DNA of 64,000 bases from Nocardioides jiangxiensis (GTDB taxonomy: Bacteria; Actinomycetota; Actinomycetes; Propionibacteriales; Nocardioidaceae), in NCBI RefSeq assembly GCF_030580915.1, contig NZ_JAUQTA010000002.1, forward strand, positions 558,001 to 622,000. Direction: 5' to 3'. The position numbers and the translations under genes are program-made. How positions within the stretch are numbered: the stretch's first letter is position 1; the number at the start of each line of letters is the position of its first letter. Positions 56,321-63,802 of this stretch are shown one piece after another. The notes beneath the pieces were generated by a model. It worked only from the letters and a program-made list of their open reading frames with translations, did no database searches and was not told the DNA's origin.

Positions 56321-57009
56321 GGCGTTCCGACTTCGTCGACGATCCTGAACCGTGTGTAGGAGTCGTAGTCACCCAACGGGTTCGCCCAGTGGTACTCCAT
56401 GTGGGGCTTGTGGAGCCCGGGTTGATAGGCGAACGTCTGCATTGCCTTGACGTCCTCCCAGACCGACAGTGTCATGCCGGCGCTCGGCATCGGGAAGGTC
56501 AGGTTGCGCCAGTATTGGAGTCCGGGGACCGTGTCCAACTTGCTGACCACCTCGTCGATACGGCGCGTGAACTCGATAGCGCGCGACCAGTCGAAGTCGG
56601 CACCCATCTCCCAACCGGCGGTTGTCATGACGACGCATCGCCCCGCGGGACGATGGTGATCGGTGACGGCGAACACTGGCCCGGGCTCCTTCGGGTTGAG
56701 CCACTGGACCGTTCCTCGGTGACGGAATGGCTCTAGCACGGCAGCCCAGTGTGTCCCTGACTCCCAGGATGTCGGCCCCCACGAGTCATGCATGGCGGCG
56801 GTCGCGGATGCCAAGTCCGCGTGGAGCGATATCCGCGCGGCGTGGGTGAACTCTTTCGCTGCTCCGATGCTTGCCATGGGGTCATTCACCCCGACGGCGG
56901 CATACACGTGCGCGGTGACCGGGGGCGCGTCATCGACCTCGTCGATGCTGCGGGGCTGGCCAAAGTGGGCCAGTCGCACCGTCATGTGGGACGCCAGCTC
57001 AGCAGTCAT
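56317..57009 (-). CDS. Protein of unknown function, operonic with alpha/beta hydrolase
   Basis: 230 residues, start ATG 57009. Sequence has DDAPPVTAHVYAAVGVNDPM, TTAGWEMGADFDWSRAIEFT and PMPSAGMTLSVWEDVKAMQT; the last resembles dimeric alpha+beta-barrel (antibiotic monooxygenase-like) domains, but I cannot place the family. ATGA overlap with the hydrolase gene means the two are translated together. Confidence 0.65.
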   Translation of the reverse strand: MTAELASHMTVRLAHFGQPRSIDEVDDAPPVTAHVYAAVGVNDPMASIGAAKEFTHAARISLHADLASATAAMHDSWGPTSWESGTHWAAVLEPFRHRGTVQWLNPKEPGPVFAVTDHHRPAGRCVVMTTAGWEMGADFDWSRAIEFTRRIDEVVSKLDTVPGLQYWRNLTFPMPSAGMTLSVWEDVKAMQTFAYQPGLHKPHMEYHWANPLGDYDSYTRFRIVDEVGTP

Positions 57010-57166
57010 TCAGCGAAGTTAACCGGTCCGCGCGTTTCATGCCATGGCTACCGAAATGTCGCCATGGCCCAAAGACTCGCCTCCCACATCTCGCCCGGGC
57101 CTCGGCGCCGACCGGCGCGTGCTCAAACAACCGGACAGCAGCAGGTCCGACCGGGCCACCTCTACG

Positions 57167-57523
57167 ATGCAGACCGTGACGAGCGTCGTTCCGGCGTGGC
57201 GGAGGCTGCTTCCGCCCTACCCCTTCCGAGCGGAGCGGATGAGGGGCTGTGCGCCAGAGAGGGCAACAGCAGTGGCCTGCTTTGCCGCGGCGTGGCAACT
57301 CCTGCCGGTGTCACTGGCCGTCGTCCTTGTCGTTGACGCCTTCCCGGATCCAGCCGTCCACACCTGGCTCTTCTTCCTTCCCAGCATCTTCCTCAGTAGC
57401 GTCGCGTCCTACGCGATCTACGCGGACCACATCCGCGACAACCCGCTTCGGTTGGCAGGACCGTGGATAGTGCTCAAGCCCGCTGCCTTAGGCCTCCTGA
57501 GCGCGATCGGTGCACGCCGCTGA
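57167..57523 (+). CDS. Small membrane protein of unknown function
   Basis: 118 residues from ATG 57167 (MQTVTSVVPAWRRLLPPYPF). Two hydrophobic segments (FAAAWQLLPVSLAVVLVVDA and WLFFLPSIFLSSVASYAIYA). An in-frame start at 57044 is possible but the extra part looks non-coding. Family unknown. Confidence 0.5.
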   Translation: MQTVTSVVPAWRRLLPPYPFRAERMRGCAPERATAVACFAAAWQLLPVSLAVVLVVDAFPDPAVHTWLFFLPSIFLSSVASYAIYADHIRDNPLRLAGPWIVLKPAALGLLSAIGARR

Positions 57524-57564
57524 ATGCACCCCTATCCCGGCGGAATCTCACGCACCCGACTAAC

Positions 57565-57804
57565 GTGCGTCATGTGGCGCGCTTCTGCCGGACACCGACC
57601 TGGACAACCATCGCCGTGGAGGCGTCGGTCGGCGTCCTCTTCGTGGTGCTCGCAGCACGCAACGCGGTCGCCGAATCCACGAAGACGGAGAGCCTCTTGA
57701 CCTTTGGCCTCGGGGTCACCGGCGGCCTCCTGATTGGCACGGCGCTCGGAATGACGAAGCATCTGCTCGCTGTGCGTCAGCGGACGCTCGTTTCGCGCGG
57801 CTGA
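57565..57804 (+). CDS. Small two-span membrane protein of unknown function
   Basis: 79 residues from GTG 57565 (a second GTG at 57574). Two spans (IAVEASVGVLFVVLAARNAV and LLTFGLGVTGGLLIGTALGM) joined by a short charged loop, basic C-terminus. Weakly supported start; it follows the preceding small gene by 41 bp and may be in the same transcript. Confidence 0.45.
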   Translation: MRHVARFCRTPTWTTIAVEASVGVLFVVLAARNAVAESTKTESLLTFGLGVTGGLLIGTALGMTKHLLAVRQRTLVSRG

Positions 57805-57873
57805 GCGACAATCAGTGGACGCAGAAGCGCTCCGGCGCACCTGACGAGAAGCGGCAAGCAGCCGGCCTCATCT

Positions 57874-57909
57874 CGGCAGAACAGAACTAGTCGCGGCAGA
57901 TGAGTGCGG
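57874..57909 (+). repeat. Cassette-boundary repeat element, full length
   Basis: 36 bp beginning CGGCAGAACAGAACTAGTCG and ending GATGAGTGCGG. Flanking CTCATCT (57867-57873) and AGATGAG (57898-57904) form a perfect 7-bp inverted repeat around it, so the site can fold into a hairpin. Sits just past the 3' end of the lipoprotein gene. Confidence 0.7.
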
Positions 57910-57939
57910 TCCTACGCCACATCGAAGAGCACCTGCCAG

Positions 57940-58920
57940 CTAGGGGCGGCGCCGGACCTCGATGCCGTTCTGGGTCACGACGAGTTGGTACACGACGCCA
58001 TCGTGGACGGCGAAGTGACTGTATTGGTTGGTCCAGTCCGCCGGGGCCCGAGCGACCTTCTCGGCGGAGACGGCCCCGGTGCGCAGGTCGACCTCCAGGA
58101 GGTACAGCGGAATGGTCAGCCGTGCGTCCGACGTGAAGGTGCCGGGCCGCAGGCCCAGGTAAGCAGTCGCGCCGTCGACCGTGACGTCGTTCCGTAGCTC
58201 CACACTGTCGACTCGGGCTGGGCCTGCTGAGTGAACCCGCAGGTGGGTGACCCAGCCATCGCCGGCGATCGAGGCCCGAAGCCCGTCCTGGCCGCCTTGT
58301 CGGAACCGCAGCGGCCCCCAGCCGGTCGGGATGCTGGTGCGGACTTTGGATGCGAGCGAGGCGAACTGCTGGGGGTCGCTGCGGTTGTAGAGCGGAAGCA
58401 AGGCACCTTGCTCGGTCTGGGTCAAGAACGCCGGGTGCCAGGAGACGTGAATTGATCGAGGTCTCCCGTTGAGGAGGCGACCCAGGAGTCCATCGGGCTC
58501 GCGGTCGATCCAGACCGGTTGCCCTTCGCCATCGATGGCCAAGTCACTTGCGAGTTCGTCGACGCCCGGAGTGGCGTGCACGAGGTGCCCGTCGTCGTCG
58601 AAGAGGCAGAGTCGATGCTTGACCGGATCGAGGATCCAGATCCCCTCGTCAGTCACCGCGAGCGCACTCGGTATCAAACGCGGCTGGCCCGGAATGGTCC
58701 GGGCCCCGACCTCGCCCGCTGCATCGCCGAAAGGAACCCGGAACATCAGCGGCCACCTGGCGCCGAACGCGGTCCAGGTGACGTCGACGGAGGCGACGCG
58801 AACATGAGGAGCGCTGGTCGGCGTCGCGTTGTGCGCTGCCCCGTCAGGATGGTTCGCCGCCCTGGAGCAACCGGCCAGCAACAGGGCGAGGACCGCCGGG
58901 ATCACGAGTAGCTGGCGCAT
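57940..58920 (-). CDS. Lipoprotein with propeller-like repeats
   Basis: 326 residues from ATG 58920 (an in-frame GTG at 58932 adds four). Signal peptide LLVIPAVLALLLAGC with lipobox LAGC. The mature part has blade-like strings (SALAVTDEGIWILDPVKHRL, SDLAIDGEGQPVWIDREP, DGWVTHLRVHSAG) suggesting a beta-propeller. Function unknown. It stands alone between elements at 57874 and 59091. Confidence 0.7.
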   Translation of the reverse strand: MRQLLVIPAVLALLLAGCSRAANHPDGAAHNATPTSAPHVRVASVDVTWTAFGARWPLMFRVPFGDAAGEVGARTIPGQPRLIPSALAVTDEGIWILDPVKHRLCLFDDDGHLVHATPGVDELASDLAIDGEGQPVWIDREPDGLLGRLLNGRPRSIHVSWHPAFLTQTEQGALLPLYNRSDPQQFASLASKVRTSIPTGWGPLRFRQGGQDGLRASIAGDGWVTHLRVHSAGPARVDSVELRNDVTVDGATAYLGLRPGTFTSDARLTIPLYLLEVDLRTGAVSAEKVARAPADWTNQYSHFAVHDGVVYQLVVTQNGIEVRRRP

Positions 58921-59090
58921 CCGGTGACCCACTCCAGACGTGCGGAGGCATCCTGCGCGGTGTTCGAGCGGGCATCAGCGTCGGTAGGAACTCTCATTGC
59001 TCGCCACCACCTAGTTCGCCGAGACCTGCTTCCTTGTTCATCCTTGCGCATGCAGCCGGGTTTGTGGGCGCGAGCCGCAGATGCATCTGA

Positions 59091-59110
59091 TCGCGGCAGA
59101 ACCGCACGGA
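59091..59110 (+). repeat. Cassette-boundary repeat element
   Basis: TCGCGGCAGAACCGCACGGA, between the lipoprotein gene and the barstar-like gene; the left-arm motif CGGCAGAACCGCAC is intact. Confidence 0.6.
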
Positions 59111-59158
59111 TCGGGAATGCGCGAGCGCTACGGAGTGAGGTCGACTAGCGTCCGTCGC

Positions 59159-59695
59159 ATGGCAAGTTGGGATCCCGCAGCGGAACTCGAGCATCCGGTC
59201 GACTTCAGGCTGGCGATGAACGGTCCCGTCACGATGTTCTGGCGATGGTCAGTGTTGAGCGAGACGATCGACTGGCTGCGGTTGAACGCCTACCGAGTGG
59301 TGGAGCTGCACGCCGACTCCTGGTCATCGGCAGGTGACATGTTCAACGACGCCGCACGCGCCATGGACTTCCCCGACTACTTCGGTCGGAACCTCGACGC
59401 TTTGAACGACTGCATGAGCGACGTCGCTTCGGGCGACTACGGCTGGGACGTAGAAGCCGATACCGGTCTGGTGATCGTGCTCAAGAGGTTCGATGCGTTT
59501 GCGTCTGTAGATCGCTCTACTGCTCAGAAGTTGCTCGACATCTTCGCGAATCAAGCGCGAAGCGCATTGCTGATCGGCCATCGGATCATCTGCCTTGCCC
59601 AGTCGAACGATCCGAGACTGAGCTTCGATCCCGTGGGGGCTACCCCCGTGACTTGGAATGACCAGGAGCGGCTCGACTCCTCGCGCGGCATGTGA
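59159..59695 (+). CDS. Barstar-like (barnase inhibitor family) protein
   Basis: 178 residues, start ATG 59159. The C-terminal two thirds carry the barstar signature MDFPDYFGRNLDALNDCMSD with the helix used to block RNase active sites, followed by VIVLKRFDAF. An 80-residue N-terminal extension (VTMFWRWSVLSETIDWLRLN) is not part of classical barstar. No barnase-type RNase lies next to it, so it is an orphan inhibitor or immunity protein. Its stop codon lies inside the next repeat element. Confidence 0.75.
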   Translation: MASWDPAAELEHPVDFRLAMNGPVTMFWRWSVLSETIDWLRLNAYRVVELHADSWSSAGDMFNDAARAMDFPDYFGRNLDALNDCMSDVASGDYGWDVEADTGLVIVLKRFDAFASVDRSTAQKLLDIFANQARSALLIGHRIICLAQSNDPRLSFDPVGATPVTWNDQERLDSSRGM

Positions 59696-59721
59696 AGTGC
59701 GAGCGGACCGCGGCATGACCG
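59681..59721 (+). repeat. Doubled cassette-boundary repeat element containing a stop codon
   Basis: CGCGGCATG occurs twice, around 59684 and 59709, separated by about 25 bp. The stop of the barstar-like gene (59693-59695) lies between them, within the element. Confidence 0.55.
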
Positions 59722-59770
59722 ATGACGTCAACTGCTCCCGGAAGAACAACGACTCCATTACGTTCACGGT

Positions 59771-60538
59771 ATGGGCGCTTGGGGACCTGCGATCTTCTCG
59801 GACGACACGGCCTGCGATATTCGCGGGGACTATCGTGAGCTTCTTGAGGATCAGGTTCCGGACGACGAAGCGACACGACGAACTATCGAGGGGTACGCCC
59901 ACCTCGGCGAGGACGAGAAACACGTCCTCTGGCTGGCCCTGGCTGCAGCCCAATCGGGCCTCGGTCGCCTTGACGACGACGTCAAGGCGCGTGCCCTTGA
60001 GGTGATCGACGGCGGACTCGGCCTCGAACTGTGGGAGGAGGCGGGACCCCGCGAACTCGATCAGCGCAAGGCGGTTCTGGCGAAACTCCGCGCTCAACTC
60101 ACGGGGGAGCAGCCAGCCCGCAAGGCGGTCCGTCGCCCGTGGCGCGACATCACCGAACTGGCGGCGGGCGACGTGCTCGCTTTCGAAGCAGCCGGGACGC
60201 TCAGATTGCTTCGCGTACTTCGGATCGATGATCACCGAGTTGGCATTGCGCCAATCGTCGGCTGGCTCGACTGGGCCGGGAGTCAGGTTCCGTCCGAGCG
60301 CCAAATTCGCAAACTTAAGGTCCGAACGCGGGCTCACGACGGCCTTCGCGGCAGGCAGGTGCGAAGCGACACCTATAGAGTCGCCCGCCACCGAAAGAAG
60401 GACCCCGGCTGGGCTGAACTCGGCTTCAAGGTCGTCGCCCACCTGGACCCTCGTCCGGAGGACACGCGCGCCCAGGCATGGAGCTACACCGCGTGGACCG
60501 GCTTCGCGAAGATCCTCGAAAGCAATCGGGGCGCGTAG
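59771..60538 (+). CDS. DUF4259-like protein (possible immunity protein)
   Basis: 255 residues, start ATG 59771. The N-terminus MGAWGPAIFSDDTACDIRGD is the DUF4259 signature; the middle is helical (ALAAAQSGLGRLDDDVKARA) and the C-terminal half is basic and probably beta-rich. DUF4259-type proteins are common as small orphan genes and in immunity-gene clusters. No partner toxin is adjacent. Confidence 0.68.
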   Translation: MGAWGPAIFSDDTACDIRGDYRELLEDQVPDDEATRRTIEGYAHLGEDEKHVLWLALAAAQSGLGRLDDDVKARALEVIDGGLGLELWEEAGPRELDQRKAVLAKLRAQLTGEQPARKAVRRPWRDITELAAGDVLAFEAAGTLRLLRVLRIDDHRVGIAPIVGWLDWAGSQVPSERQIRKLKVRTRAHDGLRGRQVRSDTYRVARHRKKDPGWAELGFKVVAHLDPRPEDTRAQAWSYTAWTGFAKILESNRGA

Positions 60539-60599
60539 ACAAGCGGGCTACCGGAGCGACGATCAAGCGCCGCGCGGCATCGCGGAGACGCCCGCACAT

Positions 60600-60634
60600 C
60601 GGCAGAACCGCACTATCCGCGGCGAATCCGGGCG
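60600..60634 (+). repeat. Cassette-boundary repeat element, full length
   Basis: Begins CGGCAGAACCGCACTATCCG and ends GCGAATCCGGGCG, about 35 bp. CCGCACAT just upstream repeats the terminal motif seen at 63757-63780. Between the DUF4259-like gene and the end of the next gene. Confidence 0.65.
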
Positions 60635-60656
60635 ACTCGGTGCAGGTCGGGTCGGC

Positions 60657-60965
60657 TTAGTGACGGAGCTGTATGCGCCGTGTTCGCAGGGCCTGGGCAA
60701 CTGCCAAGAGGCACAGGACCGAACCAAGTGCGATCAAGAAGATCGACAACTGTGGCAGTGGGGCGAATGCACCGGAGCAGGAGGGGTGCGCCAACTGTGA
60801 CCCGCGTCCAAACACCGCAGGGCCACAATCCACATAGCTGAGCCCACGAGGTTCGACGCCGCTAAGAGGGAGGGAACCGGCAAGTACGCCAGCGATCGCC
60901 AGCACGGCGCCAACGAGAGCCAGGGCAAGAGCGCCCCAGACCGACCTGAGCACACCAATCGTCAT
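60657..60965 (-). CDS. Small two-span membrane protein of unknown function
   Basis: 102 residues from ATG 60965, beginning MTIGVLRSVWGALALALVGA. Two hydrophobic spans with an outside loop containing two cysteines (YVDCGPAVFG, HPSCSGAFAP). Family unknown. Single gene between elements at 60600 and 61021. Confidence 0.55.
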   Translation of the reverse strand: MTIGVLRSVWGALALALVGAVLAIAGVLAGSLPLSGVEPRGLSYVDCGPAVFGRGSQLAHPSCSGAFAPLPQLSIFLIALGSVLCLLAVAQALRTRRIQLRH

Positions 60966-61020
60966 GCGTGCGAGGCTACCGGCAGCCATTCGCTGCGACG
61001 TCCGCTGGCATTGGCCATGC

Positions 61021-61044
61021 GAGCGGATCTCGGCAGATCCGCTC
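61021..61044. repeat. Perfectly palindromic boundary element
   Basis: GAGCGGATCT-CGGC-AGATCCGCTC: a perfect 10-bp inverted repeat around CGGC. The right arm is the same CGGCAGATCCGCTC sequence as the elements at 63529 and 63757. Confidence 0.7.
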
Positions 61045-61060
61045 ACCTTCATGAGCCGCT

Positions 61061-61227
61061 GGATGCCAACTCGCATGCCCACGCCCGCCGAGCAAGACCT
61101 ACTGCGTCCTCCCCCATCGGACCCGAAAGTAGACCTGCCGAGTAGATCTTGAGCAACCTTGCGATTGCTCAATCTTCGTTGCATCTCGACACCGAGTGTC
61201 GAGTTGCACGGAAGATTGGCGACCCTC
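61061..61227. repeat. Structured repeat of about 165 bp, copy 1
   Basis: Near-identical to 63545-63708 in direct orientation. Internal hairpins: TTGAGCAA/TTGCTCAA (perfect, 61149-61172) and CTCGACAC/GTGTCGAG (perfect, further right). No conserved reading frame is shared with copy 2 because of indels, so it is probably non-coding. Confidence 0.7.
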
Positions 61228-61341
61228 ACACGGGCTACCTCGGCGAAGCCGGGCGTCTGGGTTAGCGCTCGGGAGAAGTCTCGTAGTAGCCGATGTGACG
61301 CCAGTTCCACTCCCGGCGACGCCAGCAGCGTCGACATCTTC

Positions 61342-61725
61342 GTGGGCAAGATCGTGGTGATGCTGGAGCCGACATCGCCTCAAGCGTCATCCGGAGCGGA
61401 CCCGATGGAGGCGCCCGACGGCGCCCGGCTCATCGAGCGACAGCCCGGGCAGAAGCGCTTCAAGATCACGTTCGAGGACGGGCACGTCGAATACCGGACG
61501 TTCCCGACCGGCGGGTACGGCCGGCAGCGAGCCGCCACAGCCCGCCGCCGAACCATTCGAGTCGACGGCGGTGCTGCGACGATCACGACCAACTCCGAGG
61601 GGACGCGGACGCTGCGCTACGTGCACGGTAACTACACGGTCACGAGCGACGCACAGCCGGGCGTGGGCGGACCCTGGGGACCTTCGCCCTGTCGGCTCGG
61701 CGCAGGGCCCGGGTCGCGCCGATGA
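61342..61725 (+). CDS. Hypothetical protein, weakly supported
   Basis: 127 residues from GTG 61342 (ATG at 61360 also possible). The middle (LIERQPGQKRFKITFEDGHV, TLRYVHGNYTVTSDAQP) looks coding; the last 30 residues overlap the end of the converging membrane-protein gene and may be wrong. Family unknown. Confidence 0.4.
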   Translation: MGKIVVMLEPTSPQASSGADPMEAPDGARLIERQPGQKRFKITFEDGHVEYRTFPTGGYGRQRAATARRRTIRVDGGAATITTNSEGTRTLRYVHGNYTVTSDAQPGVGGPWGPSPCRLGAGPGSRR

Positions 61726-62299
61726 GGATCATCCACAGGCCGACCAGCCCGCCCATCGGGAACAGTGCGTCGAACCGGTCGGTGTACGGGATGGTCAGCG
61801 CGGCCAGCGCGAAGCCGACCGCGCCAACTGCGCACAGCGCCGCGGTGACGACGTTCCCGATCGAGCGCCTGAGACCGCCGAGCACGGCCAGCGTGCCGAT
61901 GGCCAGGGCCCAGATCCCGTCGAGCGGCTCGACGAGGTACATCAGGACCGACAGCGCGTTGTTGTGCCCGTCCGCGATCGCGTCGGCATTCAGCGGCTGC
62001 AGCAGGTGGATGGTCGTGCCTACGACCATGACCGAACTGATGAGCGCGACCGCCTTGGTGATGGGCCGCAGGGGCTCCTCGGCCTCTCGGTTCAGGGCCC
62101 ACAGACCGGCCGTCACGAGCACCACCGCGAAGAGCATCACGGCGTGCGCGGGATACCAGGCGGGATCCACGAGCATCTCGTGCAGCTGCTCCGTCTTGGT
62201 GCCGGTGCCGCTGTCACCCGGGTGCATCGGACCGGCGATGTTGAAGGCCACTCCGCCGAGCGCGAGCAGTCCGAACTGGATTCGAGTCGATGTGTTCAT
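61640..62299 (-). CDS. Multi-span membrane protein of unknown function
   Basis: 219 residues, start ATG 62299, with about six membrane spans (IQFGLLALGGVAFNIAG, AVMLFAVVLVTAGLWAL, VALISSVMVVGTTIHLL, VTAALCAVGAVGFALAALTI and others). Divergent from a LuxR-type membrane regulator across 122 bp, which may control it. Confidence 0.72.
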   Translation of the reverse strand: MNTSTRIQFGLLALGGVAFNIAGPMHPGDSGTGTKTEQLHEMLVDPAWYPAHAVMLFAVVLVTAGLWALNREAEEPLRPITKAVALISSVMVVGTTIHLLQPLNADAIADGHNNALSVLMYLVEPLDGIWALAIGTLAVLGGLRRSIGNVVTAALCAVGAVGFALAALTIPYTDRFDALFPMGGLVGLWMILIGATRALRRADRAKVPRVRPRPAVRRS

Positions 62300-62421
62300 A
62301 CCGCAGAGTCCGGCTCGGGACCGCCCCTCCGCGGCGGGGACAACCCTCGAACGGCAGGTTCAGGGGAAACCCTGTACCCGTGTTCCGACCCGATCCCCGG
62401 CCGGAGCGGCAGACTGCTGGC

Positions 62422-63435
62422 ATGCCCGACCAGCAGCCGCGTCACGCCGAAGCGGTCCTGACGCTGCTCGCCCTGTGCGCGACGATCGCGCTCGTGACGC
62501 TGGGTCTGCTGCGCGGTCTGTGGCTCTCCAACCTGCACAACGGGATCTTCGCGGTGACGGCGGGGTTCACCGCGGCACTCCTGCTCTCGCGCCGCCCCGG
62601 CCAGCCGCTCGCGCGGCTGCTTCTGGTGTGGGGCCTGGTCAGCGCCGTCATCTTCGCCGGCCGGCAGGTCGGGCTGGACTCCCGATCGGCCGGCGACGCC
62701 TGGTGGGGGTGGTTCGGGGTCTGGCCGGTGGCGATGGTGATCGGGCTGACGACCTGGATGATCATCGCGCTGCCCGAGGGCAACTTCCTGTCGCCGGCCT
62801 GGCGCCGCATCTGCCATGTCGGCATCGGCCTCACCGTCGTGCTCAGCGCCGTGTCGGCGCTCTGGCCGGTGGAGTACGCCGAGAACGCCGTCCGCACTCC
62901 GTTCCCGTTCACCCTGCCGGGTGGCGCCTTGGCAGCGGACGTGTGGCCGGCGATCTCGGTGCCGGTCTACATCGGCATCCAGGTGGTGTGGCTGCCCGCA
63001 CTGGTCGTCCGGTGGCTCCAGTCCGACGCCGTGGTCCGGCGCCAGCTGATGGTCCTGGTCGCGGTGGTGGCCCTCGGGCTGGTCGCCCTGGCCGTCGGCC
63101 TCGCCGGCTTCCGCACCCCCACACCGGGCCTGCTGGCGCTCGCACCGCTGCCGGCGGTCCTCGGCTGGCTGATCTACCGCTACAGCTTCGCCCACGTCGT
63201 GGAGGTCGAACGCGCCGGCGGCCGCCTCGCCGAGCTGTCCCCACGGGAGAACGACGTGCTCGACCTCATGGCCCAGGGCCTGTCGAACACCGCGATCGCC
63301 GACCGGCTGTGCCTGAGCATCAAGACGGTGGAGCCGGCCATCAGCTCGATCTTCCGGAAGCTCGGGCTCGACGACGACCCCGAGAGCAACCGCCGGGTCA
63401 TGGCCGTGGCCGAGTTCTGGAAACGGCAGGGTTGA
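62422..63435 (+). CDS. Membrane-anchored LuxR-type transcriptional regulator
   Basis: 337 residues, start ATG 62422. Several N-terminal membrane spans (from ALCATIALVTLGLLRGLWL to LVALAVGLAGFRTPTPGLLA) lead to a C-terminal LuxR HTH at about 272-316 (LSPRENDVLDLMAQGLSNTA, then IKTVEPAISSIFRKLGL). A membrane-embedded sensor coupled directly to a DNA-binding domain, probably acting on the divergent membrane-protein gene. Confidence 0.78.
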   Translation: MPDQQPRHAEAVLTLLALCATIALVTLGLLRGLWLSNLHNGIFAVTAGFTAALLLSRRPGQPLARLLLVWGLVSAVIFAGRQVGLDSRSAGDAWWGWFGVWPVAMVIGLTTWMIIALPEGNFLSPAWRRICHVGIGLTVVLSAVSALWPVEYAENAVRTPFPFTLPGGALAADVWPAISVPVYIGIQVVWLPALVVRWLQSDAVVRRQLMVLVAVVALGLVALAVGLAGFRTPTPGLLALAPLPAVLGWLIYRYSFAHVVEVERAGGRLAELSPRENDVLDLMAQGLSNTAIADRLCLSIKTVEPAISSIFRKLGLDDDPESNRRVMAVAEFWKRQG

Positions 63436-63528
63436 GGCACCCGATCGCTGCGGCCGGCACCTGTTCGCGCCCGTCTACCTTCTCCGGGGCCGGAGCGACG
63501 TGCCCTGATCCGGGTCGTTCAGCGACCT

Positions 63529-63546
63529 GAACGGATCTGCCGATGG
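63529..63546 (-). repeat. Cassette-boundary repeat element (reverse)
   Basis: GAACGGATCTGCCGATGG, directly before structured-repeat copy 2, just as the palindromic element at 61021 precedes copy 1. The gap 63436-63802 otherwise holds only that copy and the element at 63757. Confidence 0.6.
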
Positions 63547-63708
63547 ATGCCAACGTCGCATGCCCACGCCCGCCGAGCAAGACCGACTGCGTCCTCCCCA
63601 TCGGACCCGAAAGTAGACCTGCCGAGTAGATCTTGAGCAACCTTGCGATTGCTCAATCTTCGTTGCATCTCGACACCTGTCGATTTGCACTGAGAATTGA
63701 CGGCTCTC
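63545..63708. repeat. Structured repeat of about 165 bp, copy 2
   Basis: Direct repeat of 61061-61227. TTGAGCAA/TTGCTCAA hairpin at 63633-63656; the second hairpin is shortened to TCGACA/TGTCGA but still pairs, which suggests selection on structure. Confidence 0.7.
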
Positions 63709-63756
63709 CCGCGGCGAACTTTCACGACTTGGGAGGCAATACGTCACCTGCTCAAT

Positions 63757-63780
63757 GTGAGCGGATCTGCCGATGTGCGG
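63757..63780 (-). repeat. Cassette-boundary repeat element (reverse)
   Basis: GTGAGCGGATCTGCCGATGT followed by GCGG. Together with 63529 it brackets structured-repeat copy 2. Confidence 0.65.
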
Positions 63781-63802
63781 TCGGATGCAGCAGCACTCGT
63801 TA

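Noticed and set aside
61061-61227. Small minus-strand reading frames within the 165-bp repeat as a conserved peptide
   Set aside because: The frame shifts between the two copies through indels, so a shared peptide is unlikely.
61142-61341. Extending the hypothetical gene at 61342 upstream into the repeat
   Set aside because: The upstream part overlaps repeat copy 1 and shows no coding character.
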